A stretch of DNA of 64,000 nucleotides, from positions 572,220-636,219 of the forward strand of contig JXTB01000041.1 of the NCBI GenBank assembly GCA_002914805.1, in the 5' to 3' direction. The position numbers and the translations under genes are program-made. Below are positions 57,278 through 64,000 of the stretch, one piece after another. Within the stretch, counting starts at the first letter, position 1, and each line of letters opens with the position of its first letter. The DNA comes from Parasponia andersonii (Eukaryota > Streptophyta > Magnoliopsida > Rosales > Cannabaceae). The notes below the pieces were generated by a model. It was not told the DNA's origin, ran no database searches, and was given only the letters and a program-made list of their open reading frames with translations.

Positions 57278-60200
57278 ATGGTAAGAATAAGATCACATTA
57301 GCTGCATATGGTAGTATATTTTCTTGTCATTGTTTATAATATGAACTTTTTGATAATTCTCAGAATTACTTGATCGGAGCTTTCAAACCATCTTGCAACA
57401 TATCAATCACATTTAACGATGCAAAAACTCGCAAGCAGGTGGGTGTAGATTTAGTATCATACTATTTAATATCCGATGTTTTTTTAGGAATTGGAAATTT
57501 ATATAACAAGAAGAGGTCTCTGGAACCTGTTGTCCAAAGTTTATCTTCCACTGGAAATAGAATTTGATTCAGAAGTTTGTTTGTGTTTCTGACTGAAGGT
57601 CCCATTCAAGAAGGAAAATGGTCAAACAGTGATGGTCCCACTATTTCAAAGTCAAGAAAACATTTCTGGCAAGGTGTGTTTTTTTGATATAATTTATCTG
57701 ATTTTTAGAATTTGAAGCATACAAGAGTTAGTATCTAAAGATACTTTTCGTTCTTTGGCGTCATTTTCAGGTCTCTGTAGAGCCAGTTCCAGGAAAGAAG
57801 GTTGAGCACAATGGTATAAAAGTTGAGCTCCTTGGTCAGATAGGTAAGTGTTTCACTGTGGTATACTGGTATGCCATTCAAGGAAATGAAGTTCACTGAG
57901 AAGCCCGTAAAACGTAAAAGTTTCATTTGTTATTTCTGTGGTATTCATGGAACCCTGACAGTAGTGAATGTTTGAGGTTTTCTCTGATTTATTGTTTGTT
58001 TAAGTGCTATTTGACCTATACTACCTTTCTCTTTAGCCTAGTTTTATCTTGTATGAATTCTTTTACGGAAAGTAAGCGTATTTGATTTGTTTTTATCACT
58101 ACTGTCTTCTATCCTGCACTAAACTTCTATTCCTCACTTATTAGTATAAAGCAGTTTAGGATTTTGTTTCTGATTTTTTTTTCTAGTGAAAGATAACTCT
58201 AATAATTGTGTTTTACTTCGCAGAGATGTACTTTGACAGAGGCAACTTTTATGATTTTACTTCCCTTGGTGAGTATGCTTTGGCTTTTGCCATTATCTTG
58301 GGATAGTTCCTACTTTACTTTTGTGATGAGACAATTTTTAATTAATTTTCTTAATAAGACCCTATTCCATTACCAATGAGTTTAGGAAGAAGGGAAACTC
58401 GATTATTTTGACTTAAATTCAATCTTTATTTTGATAGCGATAGTTGATATTATCCATTTATCATTTCGATAGATAGATACAGTAAATTTCTTTCCAACTG
58501 GTTGTATTTCTTTTTTCAATGCTTTTACTTTTTGTGTAAGCTCTTAAGTTTATTGCTTTTCTTATAGTTCGTGAACTGGACATCCCTGGAGAAATATATG
58601 AAAAGAAGACATTTCCATTTGAATTTTCTACAGTTGAAATGCCATATGAGACATACAATGGGGTCAATGTGAGGCTAAGGTAAACTGATTGTCAAGTTAT
58701 GCTCTTGATTTGTTTTCATTTGCAATGATAAACTTTTTAGTGACTTCATAGAAAGTTTGAGCATGTAGAGATGTTGAGTTAAGTTGTACTTATTCTTGCA
58801 TTCTATAATCTTATATATATTGCTCTTTCTAGGTATGTTTTGAAAGTGACAATTAGCCGTGGTTATGCTGGTAGCATTATGGAATACCAGGACTTTATGG
58901 TAATATTTTATTCTTATTTGCTATCTATATGCGTGTGTGTATATTCGTTCTATCTCTTCATCTTTTCTAAATGTGAATTCAACCAACAGTTATGAATGAT
59001 GCATGATTAGGGGGTTTTTTCTTTATTTAGTCTAAGATAACTGAGACCTGGGTTCAGTCTTTCTGCTATCGGTTAGCTACTAAGGAAGACTTTTAATTCA
59101 GAAATCAAGTAATGTAGTATTTGGACAAGGCTGTTTACATTTTTTTTTCCTCTAATTTTTGTTGTCTAATAATTTAAAAATTTTACCCACCTGGGAGTTA
59201 CAAAAACCACCTGATGCTTCAACTTCCAAATGTGCTGGGGTTATCCTGTAATATTGTTGAATTATCATGCATGCTATTAACATGGTTCCTAATATCACCA
59301 AGATTAATTTCCTTTCACATATCTCAAACTATTTTCTTCATAAGTGTTGGGACATACAAATTATGGACATCAATATTAGAGTTCAATGTAATACCAGCTA
59401 GATCTGTGACACCACGTACCTTAACATTTTGAATATCGATGCATGATCTTTTCCAGCCTTTCTAATACAATTACCATATTCCTGAGTGAAAGTTATGTCT
59501 AGTTTAACATCTTACGTTCTTTAGACATAATATTTTTCATATTAACATTTAGTTTTCACCATTGGTTGGTTTTAACTCCTTGATTTCTTTGTTCTGTTGA
59601 AAGTTTCTTTGTTTGTTACTGTAAATACTGAATAATCTAGCATTGCATTTCTGGTTTTTAATGCTTAAACTTTATTTTCAGGTTCGTAACTACTCCCCAC
59701 CTCCACCAATTAACAATAGCATCAAGGTAACAGCTTTTATATGGTAAAATTTTGTTGTATATGTTATTTCAACCTTGATGTCACTGGTTTAATGATACTT
59801 GGTATTGAGGACGAGATGGTTTTGCTTCCATTTTCCATTATTAGCTGTATTTATTTTATCTGTCTACCGTCCAATTACTAACCCCAATGTTAGTCCCTCC
59901 AAGATAATTGTAGTACGTCTTAATATCTTTGCAGATGGAAGTTGGAATTGAAGATTGCCTGCACATTGAGTTTGAATACAACAAAAGCAAGTACGTCGAA
60001 CATTCTTTACTTTGTTTCAGTTAATTGTTATCCTGGTCTGATTTTGACAACCACAACCTGGTCTCTTTCTTGAGTAGATGAAAAAAATGGGTGTATTGAG
60101 TGAACAGACAACCTTACGGTGTAATTACTTATATTACAATTATAACATTGAAGCATAAATGTTTCAGGTATCATCTGAAAGACGTTATTATTGGGAAGAT

Positions 60201-60746
60201 TTATTTTCTCCTTGTAAGAATCAAGATAAAAAATATGGATCTGGAGATCCGGCGTCGTGAGTCGACAGGTTCAGGGACCAATACCCATGTTGAGACAGAG
60301 ACACTTGCTAAGTTCGAATTGATGGATGGTGCTCCAGTCAGAGGTCTGTTAATTCTTCCATCATATTCTAACCACGTAAATTATTTATGCATAGGGAAAC
60401 AGCGTTTAATCATATTTCAATATACTCATCAAACATTTAATTGGTTGGAGGTGATGCTGTAGTTTCTGTTAAATGGTTGATTATTTGCTTCAAAATGTTG
60501 TTTCGTGCCTTGTCTTCATTTGTCAATGATTCTCTAACTAGCTTACCGCATAAACTTGATTTATCAGGTGAATCAATTCCAATCAGACTGTTTCTTAGTC
60601 CTTATGAACTGACACCAACACATCGAAATATCAACAACAAATTCAGTGTCAAGTATTATCTGAATCTTGTTCTAGTTGATGAAGAGGACCGGCGGTACTT
60701 TAAGCAGCAGGAGATCACCATATATAGGCTGGAAGAAAATTCATGA
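57278..60746 (+). CDS. VPS26: Retromer subunit VPS26, 11 coding exons
   Basis: Arrestin-fold core subunit of retromer, which recycles vacuolar sorting receptors from late endosomes. The first coding exon contributes only the ATG (57278-57280). Then come 57364-57438, 57599-57673, 57771-57843, 58224-58268, 58568-58679, 58833-58899, 59682-59726, 59935-59990, 60168-60343 and 60568-60746, totalling 301 residues, the usual plant length. Recognisable blocks are [107 protein letters not shown] and [20 protein letters not shown]. Every junction is GT-AG and the frame is intact. Gene order suggests the orthologue of AT5G53530 (VPS26A). Confidence 0.96.
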
Positions 60747-61719
60747 GGACTCATCTTAAATGCTGTCAGCATTCAGCTTGTGAAACCTTGTAAAGCCTTG
60801 TCTTGAAGTTTAGAACATATTTTTCTGGTATGAGCGTCGGATTTGTTCGGGAGAAGCTATCACGACTTGTCGTTCTTATTGACACAGTTTTTTTTTTTTT
60901 TTGGGGTGGGGGGGTGCATGGTTGCAAATTTATGTACATGGGCGGCGATGCCAAGAGGCCATGGAAGATCTTGTGAATTTGATTTGAAGTTAAATTTTCT
61001 GAACAATGATAGGATGTTCACCTTTATATTTACCATGACGGGTTGAAAAGAGGAAGAAATTTTCTGGTTTTTACCTTAATATTTTGGAAGGAAACAGTTG
61101 TAAACAATGCAGACGCATTTGGTAGTTTCTCTTGTGAATTGCCATAATTGACCGTTTACTAATTTTTGTGGCGTAATGCTGTTGTTTGGCTATTTTGTTA
61201 AACTCGTGTTATCTTATCCTCGTCTTTTTAACTTTTTTTCCTTTTTTTTTTAAAGTTGAATTCCCAACTTAATATCCAATCTTTACCTCTCATGGGAATC
61301 CCAGTGGGCTTCCTTTAATTCCCGCCTCTCACCCACTGAGCCCAGGTGGCTTCCTTGTCTTGAACATTCTTTGGGTCAGCACAATGTTGATATGGTTGGT
61401 CGTTCTAGTACTCTAATCATGACTATGTATAACTTATATGTAAGATTAAACGTATCACCGCAGAAAGAGAATAGTTTGGAAAGAAATGAAACGAAATGAG
61501 TTGTTTGTGGCATTGATGCAAATGTAATCAGATTAGCCTTGGACAGCTTGCTGAGGCCAGTCATTGGGCCTAGCCTGCTTTCACCTCAAAGCCCACAACT
61601 CGAAGAATGGGCTGGGCTTATGGGCTTTTTCTGGATCGTTCAAAGGTTTTACGCTTTTACTTTCCTCTTGCTCTCTCTCCTGTCCTTTTCTCACAGTCTC
61701 AATCTGGTAAGCTAAGGCC
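60747..61719. other. VPS26 3' region and MYG1 promoter
   Basis: The first 300-400 bases are probably the VPS26 3' untranslated region, with a T13-type run and G-rich patch at 60888-60915. The remainder should contain the MYG1 promoter; a CT-rich leader lies at 61660-61700. No further gene seen. Confidence 0.45.
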
Positions 61720-63427
61720 ATGGTTAGGAGCGCGGGGCTTGTTTTCGGCAAAACGGTGTCGCTTTCATGGCGAGGTCTGACAACATCAAAGTCTCATTGG
61801 AATCGTTTGGCGTTCTCAACAATGGCGACGAAGCAAGTAGGCACTCACAACGGGAGCTTCCATTGCGACGAAGCTCTCGCCTGCTCCCTGCTCCGTCTCA
61901 CCGGTAAATTCTCCGGCGCAAACGTCGTTCGGACCCGTGACCTCCAGGTCCTAACCCTGAAACTCTTTCTTCTTATCTGTTAATTTTCTGTTTGGTTCCT
62001 GCGAAAATTGCCGGGAAAACCACGCCGTTTTACTAAAATAAGATTTTGGGAGCCATGTTTGGCAGATTTTGAACTCGTTGGACGCGGTGGTTGACGTTGG
62101 CGGCTTATATGACCCGACCCGAGACCGTTACGATCACCACCAGCATGGGTTTCATGAAGTTTTTGGTCATGGCTTTACCACCAAGCTCAGTAGCGCTGGC
62201 CTTGTCTATAAGGTAATCATTCACCTCGGTGTATACAGCAAAGCAAACTAGAGTTTTCTTCATGTACTGAGATAGGTTTATTTATTTATTTTTTATTTTC
62301 TAAAGCATTATGGAATGGAGATAATTTCAAAGGAGCTTAATCTTGAGGAGAAGCACCCAAATGTGAATCGGCTATTTCTAGCAGTTTATAAGAGCTTTAT
62401 GGAGGTATTGTATTATTATCTGTTAGAGTTCCTGACCCGAATTCTATTTGCCCTTGGCCCAAAAACTTTGCGGTGCGACACACGGGCATTTTTGTAATCG
62501 AGAGAAATTTTGAGATCAGTGGAGTTTGTGTCATTTTTGTAATGGAGAGAAATTTTGAGATCAGTGGTGAATGGACCTGTTTTATTGGACTATTGTGTCA
62601 GTACAGTTTTCGTCCGTATACATGTATTTTAAGTTTTGAGATTATATATATTTCTGCTTGGTCGTGTAAAATATTACTTTCTGTACTTTTCTGTACCTTA
62701 TTTTTTTGACATAGTGAAATTTCCTTTACGTGAGTGATTTTTTCTGACGAGGTTTTTCACTTAAATCTGTATGTTTTTGTTTTTCATCCTTTTGTTGATT
62801 ATTGTTCGGTAATTCTTAACATTATCTGTATATTTTCTCTGGTTTCTGAACTTTTGGTGGCTCTTTTACTAGTGTGCATGGTTCTGTTGGTTTAATCTTA
62901 CATGATGCTACTGTTCAAATGAAATAGGCAATAGATGCTGTTGACAATGGAATAAACCAATATGACATAGACCAACCTCCGAAATATGTCAATAATACAA
63001 ACCTATCTTCTAGAGTTGGAAGATTAAATCTGGATTGGGTGGACCCTGATCAGTCATCTGAGAAAGAAAATGAAGCCTTCCAACGTGCAATGGAACTAGC
63101 CGGCTGCGAGTTTCTGGATGTATGATTTTACTTTTATTATTATTTTTTGTTAACAGAACCATTTTGCTAATTAATTGGTTCATTCATCATGTCGATGTGT
63201 TGTATGACCGGACTCTTTCTATTAGCTTGAAATTTTGGTATGACAACTGCTTCCTGAATTTTGGAAGACATAAGACACAATTACATAACAATTTTTCTGA
63301 ATCTCAGACTCTCAATATTCACGTGAAATCATGGTTACCTGCTCGATCAATTGTTATGGAGTGTCTTCTTACAAGAGAAAATATTGATCCAAGTAGAGAA
63401 ATCATGGTGCTGACTAAATCTTGCCCT
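61720..63427 (+). CDS. MYG1: MYG1-type metal-dependent hydrolase, 5' part (continues past window)
   Basis: Member of the MYG1/GAMM1 (DHH-like) family; fungal and animal members are 3'-5' RNA exonucleases acting in nucleus and mitochondria. Exons 61720-61947, 62066-62212, 62306-62404, 62928-63119 and 63308-63427 give 262 residues in frame; the last ends at a GTAAGT donor and the C-terminal third lies beyond 64000. Motifs: GTHNGSFHCDEALA at about residues 40-53, DVGGLYDPTRDRYDHHQHGF with the DHH metal site, and HVKSWLPARSIVMECL. Residues 1-34 are basic, Ser-rich and without acidic residues, like a mitochondrial presequence. Met35 (61822) begins the conserved domain and could be an alternative start giving a non-mitochondrial form. 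Confidence 0.92.
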
Positions 63428-64000
63428 GTAAGTAAGCATTTCCCCCTTTATTGAGGGCCCTCTATTCTCTGTTACTGACTGTTAGCTTTTACTCTGTGTA
63501 CTTATTCTTTTCCTACAAGTGTCAGTTAGACTTATTTTCTCAATTTTATTATTTATGTCGATCTTCTGAAGTTCAAATCCGCTGTATATTTCTATCCTGA
63601 GTGCCTCAATTTTAGAGGGCGCATTTTCCCTTTTTTTTTTAAAAATTTATTTATTTATTTGTGTATGCTATACTGGCTGCACGCTCCAATTTGTTATGAT
63701 GAAATCATATGATTCTGATTTCTGAATCATGCTTGGATTGATAGTCTTAACGAACATGACTTGCATTCAATCATCTTCTGGTTAAGAGCTTCTATGTTGA
63801 TCCATCATTGTATTAATATTTGCATGTCAAATTGGTGGGTTTAGATGTCTTAGTCGTCATGTAGGATGAGTTGTCAAAGTTTTAGGTTTCTTTGAAAGTG
63901 CTTTTTCCTTTATACAACACTATTCTAAAGTTAATATGTGGGGCAAAGAAGAGGAGATAAAGAAAAAATGAAGAGAACAGAATAATATTTGAGTTTGGTT
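63428..64000 (+). other. MYG1 intron, open at window end
   Basis: T-rich sequence after the 63427 donor. I see no stretch matching the remaining C-terminal part of MYG1, so the next exon is outside the window. Confidence 0.6.

Overview
This is nuclear DNA from a eudicot plant. The genes are intron-rich with GT-AG junctions, they belong to plant-typical families (YSL metal transporter, plant BCS1-like AAA ATPase, retromer VPS26), the intergenic DNA is very AT-rich, and two plant-type LTR retrotransposons are present. The species cannot be named from the sequence.

Layout, left to right. 1-3.7 kb is gene-free and holds a three-copy tandem array of about 515 bp. 4.2-7.9 kb (+) is a five-exon TBC/Rab-GAP gene, with a 54-codon membrane-type small ORF just upstream. 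9.3-10.7 kb (-) is a three-exon tail-anchored cytochrome b5 gene. 11.75-16.75 kb is a complete Copia element (coding on -), inactivated by three nonsense codons. 17.0-19.5 kb is a decayed tandem duplication of the 3' end of the neighbouring YSL gene. 19.65-22.6 kb (-) is a seven-exon, 671-residue Yellow Stripe-Like transporter. 23-30.7 kb has no genes but several hairpin/MITE-type elements.

30.76-40.98 kb is a degenerate Ty3/Gypsy element (coding on -). It has the second RNase H, antisense downstream ORF and tandemly repeated 3' non-coding region of the Tat/Retand-type lineages, and it sits inside an older MITE-like repeat. 41-46.9 kb is repeat debris. 46.96-49.67 kb (+) is a five-exon Msp1/ATAD1-type AAA ATPase. 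52.1-53.6 kb (+) is an intronless, GC-rich BCS1-like AAA ATPase. 57.28-60.75 kb (+) is retromer VPS26 (11 coding exons). 61.72 kb to the window edge (+) is a MYG1-type hydrolase, cut by the window end.

The genes do not form one pathway; each is a eukaryotic housekeeping or transport gene. Their order is informative: TBC, cytochrome b5, YSL, MSP1-like and VPS26 match, as I recall it, the Arabidopsis run AT5G53570 to AT5G53530, with the BCS1-like gene and the transposons as differences. I found no biological system that is clearly new. The most unusual structures are the nested Gypsy/MITE locus with a second MITE copy showing the unoccupied form, a foldback element of about 1 kb, the YSL partial duplication, and a BCS1-like ATPase with an altered Walker B motif. 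Exon boundaries were read by eye from splice signals and reading-frame continuity, so ends may be off by a base or two; all homology calls are from memory of the families.
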